This document shows, one piece after another, positions 1 to 5,327 of a stretch of 5,327 nt of DNA. How positions within the stretch are numbered: the stretch's first letter is position 1; each line of letters begins with the position of its first letter. The position numbers were made by a program, and so were the translations under genes. The notes under the pieces are model-generated. The model saw only the letters and a program-made list of their open reading frames with translations, was not told the origin of the DNA and made no database searches. Origin of the DNA: Actinomycetes bacterium (lineage in GTDB: Bacteria; Actinomycetota; Acidimicrobiia; Acidimicrobiales; Acidimicrobiaceae); contig JAKASN010000174.1 in NCBI GenBank assembly GCA_021819025.1, positions 1 through 5,327 on the forward strand, given 5' to 3'.

Positions 1-9
1 TTCCGATCT
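1..9. other. Probable Illumina adapter remnant at contig edge
   Basis: The first nine bases, TTCCGATCT, are identical to the 3' end of the standard Illumina adapter. Read on the minus strand they are AGATCGGAA, the first nine bases of the universal adapter. The match lies exactly at the window edge, as expected if a contig ends in read-through sequence. It is outside any gene: the cofE stop codon is ten bases further in. A chance match is possible, but at this precise place it is unlikely. Confidence 0.6.
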
Positions 10-18
10 AGAGGATAT

Positions 19-753
19 TTAGCGGAAAAGATCCTCTTGATACGGTCGTATGATTTCACCTGCAACCGACGATTCGCGGAAGTAGCTAGGCGAGATGCCG
101 CGTATTACCACCGCAGGGATCGCTCCATCCTTAGGTTTTGCCAACTCCGCTGCGGAAGCGAGTTCGTCCGCCAAGGCGACTTGGGTTGCGGTCAGCTCCC
201 TGCCACTTGCATCCCTACTGCCGCGTAGATCGACAATTGCCGCCACCCCAGCCACCCCGAGTGCGACATCGGAAACCCCGCACCGCCAGGTTCTCCCAAA
301 GGTATCCGAGACGATCACACCGACCTGTAGAGAAGCCTTGGCGCGGATCCTGTCGCGAATGCGCCTCGCGGATCGGTCGGGATCTTTGGGGAGAAGAGCG
401 ATGGTGCCCGTCGGCATATTGGATTGATCGATTCCAGCATTGGCACAGACATATCCCGAATGTGTTTCGGTGATGAAAAGTCCTTGGCGCCGTCGCAGAA
501 TCCGTCGCGATTCCGAGAGGATGATCGCCTCTAGCTGGGGCTCAAGAGGGGCAGAGGTATCGATTGTCACCGTGCGCCCCTCTGCTTTGGACACGATTTT
601 CTGCGTTACCACGACAACGTCGAAGTCCTGCAATTCAAAGTTTCCCATGATGAGGTCGGCGATGTTGTCACCACGGCGGACTTCGGGAATTCCGGTGACT
701 CCGGTGATCAAGACGTTCGGTGCTGGTGGCGTTCTGCGATCCTCAGGCGTCAA
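19..753 (-). CDS. cofE: Coenzyme F420-0:L-glutamate ligase (CofE, stand-alone FbiB N-terminal type)
   Basis: GTP-dependent cytoplasmic ligase that adds L-glutamate to F420-0 and then gamma-linked glutamates to extend the F420 tail. The 244-residue product spans a complete CofE domain. Visible family motifs are TQKIVSKAEGR (50-60), TETHSGYVCANAGIDQSN (95-112), the LLPKDPD segment (120-126), VSDTFGRTWRCGVSD (148-162) and DLRGSRDASGREL (175-187); these carry the acidic metal and nucleotide ligands of the family. Length matches archaeal CofE and the N-terminal half of mycobacterial FbiB. The C-terminal nitroreductase-like FMN domain of FbiB is absent, since the frame stops with TAA at 21-19. The start is TTG at 753-751. 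I chose it because GAGG lies 7 nt upstream and the overlap with cofD is 11 nt, which suggests translational coupling. A second TTG at codon 15 is possible but would lose conserved-looking sequence. No terminator can be seen in the remaining 18 bases. Confidence 0.93.
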   Translation of the reverse strand: MTPEDRRTPPAPNVLITGVTGIPEVRRGDNIADLIMGNFELQDFDVVVVTQKIVSKAEGRTVTIDTSAPLEPQLEAIILSESRRILRRRQGLFITETHSGYVCANAGIDQSNMPTGTIALLPKDPDRSARRIRDRIRAKASLQVGVIVSDTFGRTWRCGVSDVALGVAGVAAIVDLRGSRDASGRELTATQVALADELASAAELAKPKDGAIPAVVIRGISPSYFRESSVAGEIIRPYQEDLFR

Positions 754-1684
754 TGAGGTGCCTCAGAAAGTTTCCCAGCGCCTCTTTTGCTTGGAGAGAA
801 TCCATAATGGTGTTGCAATGAGATACCGAAAAGCCCATTTTCTCAATTTCTGGAGCTAACTCCGCGTCCAAGTCGTCGATAATGATATTTCGCGCAAAGC
901 CCGCGTAAAAGGCTGCTACGCCAAGCGCACTGGCACCAAAACCCAGAGAAGCCAAGAGGCGATCAGCGGGGCCCTTGATGGCGTTGCCCGCGACGATTGG
1001 CGATATCGCAAATGTTCTGGCCCGGCGCGCTTCAAGCACTTCGGAGAGTTCGCCAATGCTCATCATCGGGGCGATAGAGAGGATAGGGTTGGATGGTGCG
1101 ATGACGATAGCTCGGGCATCGCGCAGAGCGTATCTTGCTGCGAGGGTTAAAGTCGCGTCGTCGGGGGAGTGGTAGTTGACCGCGACGACGTCACAGTCGT
1201 GGTGGCGCTTCACGAAGTACTCCTGGAAGCCGATCGTCTCCTGGCTTTTGTCGGCGTTGACCACGGTGATGTGGGTTCGCATCGGCTCGTCGCTGACCGG
1301 GACAACTTTGACGTCGATGCCGAGGCTCTCTGCGAGCTCAGTGGTCACTTCGCTCAGTGTTGCGCCGGCGGCGAGCCGCCCGCTGCGGTATAGATGAGTT
1401 GCCAAATCTAAATCGCCGAGGCGAAACCAGGTCGGGCCGCCCAAGGACTCTAGGCGTTGCATCACACGCCAAGTTTCGTCCGCTATGCCCCATCCCGTTG
1501 CAGTGTTGACCAACCCGGCCAAGGTGTAGAGGACGGTGTCGATGTCTGGCGAGATATGCAGGCCGTGCATAATCTCGTCGTCGCCGACGTTCACTACGGC
1601 TACGATCTCCTCACCGCCAAATGCCATCCTGGCACCCTCAAGAAACTTGGCCGCCCCGACCCCTCCGCACAATACAGCAATCAT
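743..1684 (-). CDS. cofD: 2-phospho-L-lactate transferase (CofD / FbiA)
   Basis: Transfers the phospho-lactyl or phosphoenolpyruvyl group from a GDP-activated donor to the deazaflavin Fo, giving F420-0 or dehydro-F420-0, the substrate of CofE. The 313-residue product has the family landmarks: glycine-rich GGVGAAKF (7-14) at the N-terminus, NVGDD (32-36), WFRLGDLDLATH (86-97), APSNPILSI (196-204) and SPIVAGNAIKGPADR (228-242). The ATG at 1684-1682 was chosen because family members begin directly with this glycine-rich strand and because AGGA lies 9 nt upstream. The frame stays open to 1867, but those 61 extra residues are arginine- and tryptophan-rich, resemble nothing in the family, and overlap the end of the upstream gene. 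It follows the NPD-like gene after 64 nt and overlaps cofE by 11 nt. Whether the natural donor derives from lactate, phosphoenolpyruvate or glycerate cannot be read here; no cofC/fbiD or Fo synthase gene is present. Confidence 0.94.
   Translation of the reverse strand: MIAVLCGGVGAAKFLEGARMAFGGEEIVAVVNVGDDEIMHGLHISPDIDTVLYTLAGLVNTATGWGIADETWRVMQRLESLGGPTWFRLGDLDLATHLYRSGRLAAGATLSEVTTELAESLGIDVKVVPVSDEPMRTHITVVNADKSQETIGFQEYFVKRHHDCDVVAVNYHSPDDATLTLAARYALRDARAIVIAPSNPILSIAPMMSIGELSEVLEARRARTFAISPIVAGNAIKGPADRLLASLGFGASALGVAAFYAGFARNIIIDDLDAELAPEIEKMGFSVSHCNTIMDSLQAKEALGNFLRHLIDA
761..764 (-). promoter_or_regulatory. Ribosome binding site for the TTG start of cofE
   Basis: On the minus strand GAGG, inside the last codons of cofD, lies 7 nt before TTG at 753. 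It supports a TTG start for cofE and coupling to cofD translation. Confidence 0.6.
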
Positions 1685-1693
1685 GATGGGAAA

Positions 1694-1697
1694 TCCT
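1694..1697 (-). promoter_or_regulatory. Ribosome binding site deciding the cofD start
   Basis: On the minus strand AGGA ends 9 nt before the ATG at 1684. It supports the short 313-residue form of CofD over the longer open frame. Confidence 0.65.
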
Positions 1698-1748
1698 AAG
1701 TGAGAATCGCCGTCGGCACAGCGCCACGGCCACTTCGACTGAAGTTGC

Positions 1749-2738
1749 TCAAGCTCGTGAGCTCCAGCCCTCCAGCGTCGCGTGGAGCGCCTCTTTTGCC
1801 AGGTTGAATTCTTGAGAAATTCGAGAGACGACCTCAGCCACGGGCTTAACCGCGTCGATCGCGCCAATGCCTTGGCCGCTGCCCCAGACGTCGCGCCACG
1901 GTTTGACGCCTAGGCCCGCATCCGAAAAGTTCATTGAGCCAGCGACTTTATCTTCGAGAGAGTCGGGATCGAGGCCGGCCCGAACGATAGAGGGCTTCAA
2001 ATAGTTTCCGTTGACCCCGGTGAAAAAGGGTGTGTAAAGGATGTCCGCCGCAGCTCCCGCCACGATCATCGCCTTATATTCGTCGGCCGCATTGGCCTCT
2101 TCGGTAGCGATGAATGTCGATCCGATGTACCCGAAGTCAGCGCCCATCGCCAAGGCGCCAAGGAGAGCCCTTCCTGTGGAAATAGCACCGGAGAGCAGCA
2201 GCGGCCCGTCGAAGATTCTGCGGATCTCGCCTATCAGGGCCAAGGGGGAGATCGATCCCGCGTGGCCCCCAGCTCCCGCGGCTACCGCGATGAGACCGTC
2301 GGCGCCCTTGTCGAGGGCTTTCTCGGCAAAGCGAAGATTGATTACGTCGTGAAGCACGATCCCGCCATAAGAGTGAATCGCATCGAATACTTCTTCGCGC
2401 GCTCCGAGCGAGGTGATTACCACCGGCGCCTTATGCCTCAAGGTCACTTCTAGGTCGGCCTCGAGGCGGTCGTTAGATCTATGAACGATGTGGTTGAGTG
2501 CGTACGGGGAGACGGTGAGGTGTGGATTGGCACCTCTCTCTCGTGCGAGGGATTCTTGGATTTCACCTAGCCACTCGTCGAGGCGATTGGTGCCCCGAGC
2601 GTTAAGGGCGGGAAATGACCCGATGATCCCCGCTTTGCATTGGGCGGTCACCAAAGTGGGATTGGAAACGATGAACATCGGAGCCGCTACGATCGGCAGG
2701 CGGCAGTAGCCGGAGAGGCGCTCGGTCAAAGGGTGCAA
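1749..2738 (-). CDS. Nitronate monooxygenase / 2-nitropropane dioxygenase-like FMN enzyme
   Basis: FMN-binding TIM-barrel oxidoreductase of the NPD/NMO family (COG2070 type). Characterised members oxidise alkyl nitronates; relatives such as FabK reduce enoyl thioesters, so the substrate here is uncertain. Visible in the 329 residues: LPIVAAPMF (14-22) on the first strand; AQCKAGIIGSFPALNAR (32-48); VAAGAGGHAG (152-161), whose His159 matches the usual catalytic histidine; LLLSGAISTG (180-189) and GADFGYIGSTFIATEE (199-214), the phosphate-binding region of the FMN site; and WGSGQGIGAI (285-294) near the C-terminus. All expected segments are present and the length is normal. The start is TTG at 2738-2736, chosen because AAGGA lies 7 nt upstream; a further TTG three codons later is less well placed. 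It is the first gene of an apparent operon with cofD and cofE. Close relatives, as I recall the family, also occur in bacteria without F420, so a housekeeping detoxification or acyl-related role is as likely as an F420 role. Confidence 0.88.
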   Translation of the reverse strand: MHPLTERLSGYCRLPIVAAPMFIVSNPTLVTAQCKAGIIGSFPALNARGTNRLDEWLGEIQESLARERGANPHLTVSPYALNHIVHRSNDRLEADLEVTLRHKAPVVITSLGAREEVFDAIHSYGGIVLHDVINLRFAEKALDKGADGLIAVAAGAGGHAGSISPLALIGEIRRIFDGPLLLSGAISTGRALLGALAMGADFGYIGSTFIATEEANAADEYKAMIVAGAAADILYTPFFTGVNGNYLKPSIVRAGLDPDSLEDKVAGSMNFSDAGLGVKPWRDVWGSGQGIGAIDAVKPVAEVVSRISQEFNLAKEALHATLEGWSSRA

Positions 2739-2745
2739 AGGCGCT

Positions 2746-2750
2746 TCCTT
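2746..2750 (-). promoter_or_regulatory. Ribosome binding site for the TTG start of the NPD-like gene
   Basis: AAGGA on the minus strand, 7 nt upstream of TTG at 2738. This strong match fixes a TTG rather than ATG start; no in-frame ATG is available nearby. Confidence 0.65.
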
Positions 2751-2767
2751 GTCTTGAGTTAAGGCGT

Positions 2768-2795
2768 AATTTAGTTTGCTAGCGAACTAGCTCAA
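2768..2795 (-). promoter_or_regulatory. Predicted promoter of the NPD-like/cofD/cofE operon
   Basis: Read on the minus strand, TTGAGC (2795-2790) and TAAATT (2773-2768) resemble sigma70 -35 and -10 boxes with a 16-nt spacer. Transcription would begin near 2760, giving a leader of about 22 nt that contains the AAGGA site. The spacer is almost entirely occupied by a palindrome (separate entry). The prediction rests on pattern and position only. Confidence 0.5.
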
Positions 2796-2806
2796 CGTTA
2801 GCAAAC
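2774..2806. promoter_or_regulatory. Operator-like inverted repeat cluster over the operon promoter
   Basis: GTTTGCTAGCGAAC (2774-2787) is a 14-bp palindrome with one imperfect pair. The half-site TAGCRAAC recurs as TAGCAAAC at 2799-2806, 19 bp from the copy at 2780-2787, and the outer arms GTTTGCTA (2774-2781) and TAGCAAAC (2799-2806) are perfect 8-bp inverted repeats. The cluster covers the predicted -35/-10 spacer and reaches just past the -35 box, where a dimeric repressor would block polymerase. TetR-type regulators commonly use such sites, but the regulator is not in the window. A weak cruciform or hairpin (GCTAG, CGAA loop, CTAGC at 2778-2791) is an alternative reading. Confidence 0.5.
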
Positions 2807-2847
2807 GATGTCCAAAAGGTAAAACGGACTTGACAGGGGGCTAGCGA

Positions 2848-2863
2848 GACGCACTCGTGCGTC
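2848..2863. repeat. 16-bp palindrome, possible second operator
   Basis: GACGCAC and GTGCGTC form perfect 7-bp arms around a 2-bp centre. It lies between the divergent genes, 12 bp after a TTGACA (2830-2835, plus strand) that looks like a perfect -35 box but has no convincing -10 at 16-18 bp. No T-run follows and the loop is too short for a normal terminator hairpin, so a protein-binding site is more likely. Its target is unknown. Confidence 0.35.
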
Positions 2864-2947
2864 CGCCAGTGACGAAGTTGCGGCGCGGATCTTCGCTGGG
2901 GCCAGATATCGGGGCCGAACCGGGCGCGGTTAGTCTCAAATGCCAGA

Positions 2948-2956
2948 TGTTAATAT
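2948..2956 (+). promoter_or_regulatory. Possible extended -10 promoter for the first glycosyltransferase
   Basis: TG followed by one base and TAATAT (2951-2956) fits an extended -10 element. Transcription would start near 2963, about 25 nt before the ATG at 2988. No good -35 is visible; TTAGTC at 2930 is poor and too close. If active, it excludes the upstream ATG at 2940 as the start. Confidence 0.3.
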
Positions 2957-2987
2957 CGCCCAATCAGCTTATTGCAGCAACAAAGCG

Positions 2988-4118
2988 ATGAGAGTCGCAT
3001 GGGAAGCCACAGCGCTCCTCGGCCCGAGAACGGGAGTGGGCGAATTCTGTTATCACGCCGGTGTCGAGCTTGCCAAGCTCGACGGTATCGAACTCTCGGC
3101 CTTTGCGGTGTCATGGCGGAGAAGGCGGCTTCTCGTAGACGCGTTGGGGGCGCGCGTGTCGGTGCGGCAGTTGGCGATGCCCGCGCGTCCGCTCCAGACC
3201 TTGTGGTCGCGCTCTGACTTTCCACCCGTGGAGCTTTTCATCGGGCGCGCAGATATCGTGCATGGGACGAATTTTGTGGTGCCACCAGCTCGTTGGGCAA
3301 AGCGAGTGGTGACCGTGCATGACTTGACCCCACTTCTTTTTCCCGAGGCCGCCCATCGTTCCACGCTGGTATTCCCGAGGCTGATCGCACGTGCCATCGA
3401 CCGCGGTGTCCTGATTCATACCCCAAGCGAATTCGTGGCACGCGAGGTTGTCGAGCACTTTGGTGCTGATCCGAGTAGGGTCTTCGCCGTTCATCACGGC
3501 ATCCCGCAACTAGAAGAAGCACGTGACTTTACGCATGCGGAGCTTGGCGGATTTTTGAGCCGAACGGCACTGGGGGGAGCACCTTTCATTTTGGGTCTGG
3601 GAACTATCGAGCCGCGGAAGGACTTCGTCAGCCTCGTTGCGGCCTTCGCTTTGATCGCCTCCGAGGAGCCCGACCTGCGATTAGTAATTGCTGGCCAGAA
3701 AGGATGGGGATCGGCAACCCTGGACGCGGCAATTGCGGCAAGTCCGTTCCAAGATCGTATCCAGCTCACTGGCTATCTCAGTGCGCGGGAACGAAATTGG
3801 CTCTTGGCCAATGCTGCGGTATTCGCCTACCCCTCGATTTACGAGGGCTTCGGCCTTCCCCCTATCGAGGCGATGCGTTTCGGTACTCCGGTGGTTTCTA
3901 GCGACGCGGGGTCGTTGCCCGAGGTCCTGGGAGATGCGGCAGAATTTTTTCCGGTGGGGAATTCCCAAGCCCTCGCCAAAGCGATATTACTCTTGCTGCA
4001 TAACGACCAGCTACGCCAAAGCCAAATTGAACGTGCTTCGAGTTGGATTGCGCAATTTAGCTGGACGAACTCGGCACGCGGGCTGACGAAGATTTACCAT
4101 GCCGCGCTCGGAGGCTAG
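2988..4118 (+). CDS. GT4 family glycosyltransferase (first of cluster)
   Basis: Retaining GT-B sugar transferase using a nucleotide-sugar donor; predicted cytoplasmic, with no signal peptide or membrane helix. In the 376-residue form the N-terminal acceptor domain shows GPRTGVGEF (12-20, glycine-rich loop), IVHGTNFVVPP (90-100) and VVTVHDLTPLLFPE (107-120), followed by TPSEF (145-149). The donor domain shows LGTIEPRKDF (204-213), LVIAGQKGWG (232-241), LTGYLSARE (260-268) and YEGFGLPPIEAM (285-296), in which Glu286 and Glu294 form the EX7E signature, then GSLPEVLGDAAEF (308-320). Relatives add mannose, rhamnose or similar sugars to surface glycans; specificity cannot be read. Start choice: the frame is open from an ATG at 2940, which adds 16 residues, but family members typically begin MRVA with the first strand, as at 2988. 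Neither ATG has a clear Shine-Dalgarno sequence. The next glycosyltransferase follows after 31 nt. Confidence 0.9.
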   Translation: MRVAWEATALLGPRTGVGEFCYHAGVELAKLDGIELSAFAVSWRRRRLLVDALGARVSVRQLAMPARPLQTLWSRSDFPPVELFIGRADIVHGTNFVVPPARWAKRVVTVHDLTPLLFPEAAHRSTLVFPRLIARAIDRGVLIHTPSEFVAREVVEHFGADPSRVFAVHHGIPQLEEARDFTHAELGGFLSRTALGGAPFILGLGTIEPRKDFVSLVAAFALIASEEPDLRLVIAGQKGWGSATLDAAIAASPFQDRIQLTGYLSARERNWLLANAAVFAYPSIYEGFGLPPIEAMRFGTPVVSSDAGSLPEVLGDAAEFFPVGNSQALAKAILLLLHNDQLRQSQIERASSWIAQFSWTNSARGLTKIYHAALGG

Positions 4119-4149
4119 CTGAGATCCCAACTAGGGTCATAACGGGCCT

Positions 4150-5241
4150 ATGAATGAGAAGATCGTAGTTTTGCCAGAGCAGCTGCACTCCCCGACGCCG
4201 GGAGGTATCGGCGTTTTTACCGCTGAGACCCTCAAGCGCATGGTCGCCGAGGTGGGGGAGTTCGGCGCGGAGATTGCCCTTTACGGCTCGAGGTCCTCCG
4301 GTGCATACGACCGCTTTTGCGATTTCGGGGTGCCGGTCACTTTTTCGCGCTTGAACCATCGACTCCTTCTCATGGCGTGGGCGCGGGGGCTTGCCAGTGA
4401 AGGGAGCGGCTATCACGCCAGCGTGAGCTTCTCGATGGCGGCACCCTTGACCAAGGCGGTGCCTCGCAGAATCGTGACCATTTACGATCTCGCATTTCGA
4501 AGCGTACCGGGGTCCTTTACTCGCCATGGCGTGCGGTGGCACGAGGCGCGCCTCAAAGCGATCCTCGATTCAGCTGCCGATGTCATCACTATTTCAGAGC
4601 AATCGCGCGCCCAGCTGCTTGAAGCCGGCTTCTCGGCTGATCGCATCGTCTTGGCGTTGCCGGGATCTGACCATCTCCCCAATGTTGACAGCTTGGGGAC
4701 CGAGTTGCTGCTTGGGAAACTTGGAGTCCGCTCAGATTTTTTGCTAACTGTGGGCACCCTAGAGCCTCGCAAGAACCTCGCACGTGTCATAGAGGCGGTT
4801 CAGTTGTGTCGCTCGGAGCTCCGGAGCGAATATCCCCTCCTCGTGGTCGGACCGCAGGGATGGGGCCACGCGGCCCAAGGGGCCACGGGCGTCCACTTTC
4901 TGGGGTACCTCGATGACGCGATTCTCGCCGGTCTCTATGCGCGGGCGGCCGCCTTGGTCTACGCGCCACTTTTTGAGGGATTCGGCCTCCCTCCCATCGA
5001 AGCCATGGCAAGCTGTACCCCGGTGGTTGCCTCCTTGTTGCCCTCAACGAGCTCGCAGTTCTGTGAAATTGTCGACCCTTATTCGGTATTGGACATAGCG
5101 CGAGGGATCAGCGACGTCCTCTCAGACGATCGGCGCAAGTCTCGCCTGGTTCGAGAAGGCCTACTTCACGTCTCTACGATGCACTGGAACGATACCGCAC
5201 GCAAGATCCTGGCGGCGGCTTCCCTTGGAACGGTACGCTAG
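4150..5241 (+). CDS. GT4 family glycosyltransferase (second of cluster)
   Basis: A second GT-B, EX7E-type transferase of 363 residues. Visible: N-terminal glycine loop SPTPGGIGVF (14-23), IVTIYDLAF (108-116), ITISEQSRAQL (146-156), LTVGTLEPRKNL (199-210), LLVVGPQGWG (230-239), FLGYLDDAILAGLY (250-263) and FEGFGLPPIEAM (275-286) with Glu276 and Glu284. It is clearly a paralogue of the preceding gene, sharing the EPRK and EGFGLPPIEAM blocks, but diverged in two places: the usual HD pair after strand TV/TI is Tyr-Asp (112-113), and the canonical GSLPEVxGDAA stretch after PVVAS is replaced by a shorter unrelated segment (296-307). ATG at 4150 is the only nearby ATG in frame; an in-frame TAG at 4132 excludes an upstream extension. 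The ribosome site is weak (AGGG about 13 nt upstream). The 31-nt gap suggests cotranscription with the first enzyme. Probably acts in the same glycan pathway on a different linkage. Confidence 0.9.
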   Translation: MNEKIVVLPEQLHSPTPGGIGVFTAETLKRMVAEVGEFGAEIALYGSRSSGAYDRFCDFGVPVTFSRLNHRLLLMAWARGLASEGSGYHASVSFSMAAPLTKAVPRRIVTIYDLAFRSVPGSFTRHGVRWHEARLKAILDSAADVITISEQSRAQLLEAGFSADRIVLALPGSDHLPNVDSLGTELLLGKLGVRSDFLLTVGTLEPRKNLARVIEAVQLCRSELRSEYPLLVVGPQGWGHAAQGATGVHFLGYLDDAILAGLYARAAALVYAPLFEGFGLPPIEAMASCTPVVASLLPSTSSQFCEIVDPYSVLDIARGISDVLSDDRRKSRLVREGLLHVSTMHWNDTARKILAAASLGTVR

Positions 5242-5285
5242 ATGGCCTTTTGGGGACTTGGCCGTGGTCGTTGTCGGTATGAGAT

Positions 5286-5327
5286 ATGAGGCGAGTCTCG
5301 GTGGACCTCAGTGCGGTTCCGGCCAAC
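5286..5327 (+). CDS. N-terminus of a probable third GT4 glycosyltransferase (cut by window end)
   Basis: Fourteen codons from ATG at 5286 run open to the window edge and read MRRVSVDLSAVPAN. This resembles the opening strand of actinobacterial GT4 enzymes, which often begin like MRVAVDVSAVPA before a glycine-rich loop. It starts 44 nt after the second glycosyltransferase on the same strand, fitting a tandem cluster. No clear Shine-Dalgarno sequence is visible. Another ATG at 5279 opens a different frame with no family resemblance. The call depends on very few residues. Confidence 0.55.
   Translation, partial: MRRVSVDLSAVPAN

Noticed and set aside
1732..1745. 5-bp stem with 4-nt loop (ACTTC/GAAGT) just after the NPD-like gene
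   Set aside because: The stem is too short and has no following T-run on the minus strand, so it is not convincing as a terminator; read-through to cofD is expected.
1685..1867. N-terminal extension of CofD by 61 residues in the same open frame
   Set aside because: It overlaps the end of the NPD-like gene by 119 bases, is rich in Arg and Trp with no family resemblance, and the ATG at 1684 has its own ribosome site and starts at the conserved glycine-rich strand.
2898..2916. Direct repeat of GGGGCC around GATATC
   Set aside because: Six-base repeats of low complexity are expected at this base composition, and no third copy or promoter context supports them.
2918..2931. AACCG/CGGTT inverted repeat with a 4-nt loop before the glycosyltransferases
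   Set aside because: Five-base arms in GC-rich DNA occur often by chance, and nothing around it supports a regulatory or terminator role.
2950..3522. Overlapping minus-strand open frames inside the first glycosyltransferase
   Set aside because: They are antisense shadows of a well-supported gene, have unusual residue composition, and show no family motifs.
5242..5289. Fifteen-codon open frame directly after the second glycosyltransferase
   Set aside because: It is short, has no ribosome site and no recognisable sequence; the frame starting at 5286 fits a glycosyltransferase better.

Overview
The window looks like chromosomal DNA from an actinobacterium: moderately GC-rich, with two genes of coenzyme F420 biosynthesis and a run of GT4 glycosyltransferases. 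An acidimicrobial-type actinobacterium is my best guess, but this is inferred from protein character only; no rRNA or marker gene is present. It contains five complete genes and the first codons of a sixth, in two divergent blocks.

Minus-strand block (positions 2738 down to 19): an FMN-dependent nitronate monooxygenase/NPD-like enzyme, then cofD (2-phospho-L-lactate transferase, the FbiA equivalent), then cofE (F420-0:gamma-glutamyl ligase). The gap between the first two is 64 nt, and cofD and cofE overlap by 11 nt, so they read as one operon. CofD joins the phospho-carboxylate side chain to the deazaflavin Fo, and CofE adds the glutamate tail. CofE is the stand-alone form, without the C-terminal FMN-binding domain of mycobacterial FbiB. 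Two of the three genes start with TTG, each behind a well-placed Shine-Dalgarno sequence.

Divergent intergenic region (about 2739-2987): a sigma70-like promoter can be read for the minus-strand operon. Its 16-nt spacer is almost filled by a 14-bp near-palindrome, with a third matching half-site upstream, which suggests repression by a dimeric regulator. A second, unrelated 16-bp palindrome lies closer to the glycosyltransferases.

Plus-strand block (2988 to the end): two complete GT4 glycosyltransferases, and at the right edge 14 codons whose translation resembles the start of a third. They probably build a cell-surface glycan or glycolipid; the sugar and acceptor cannot be read from sequence.

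The first nine bases of the window match the end of a common Illumina adapter, so the left edge is probably a contig end with uncut adapter. No RNA gene, insertion sequence, CRISPR array or clear terminator was found. I see no strong evidence for a wholly new system; the best leads are the FMN enzyme in the F420 operon and its operator-like promoter.
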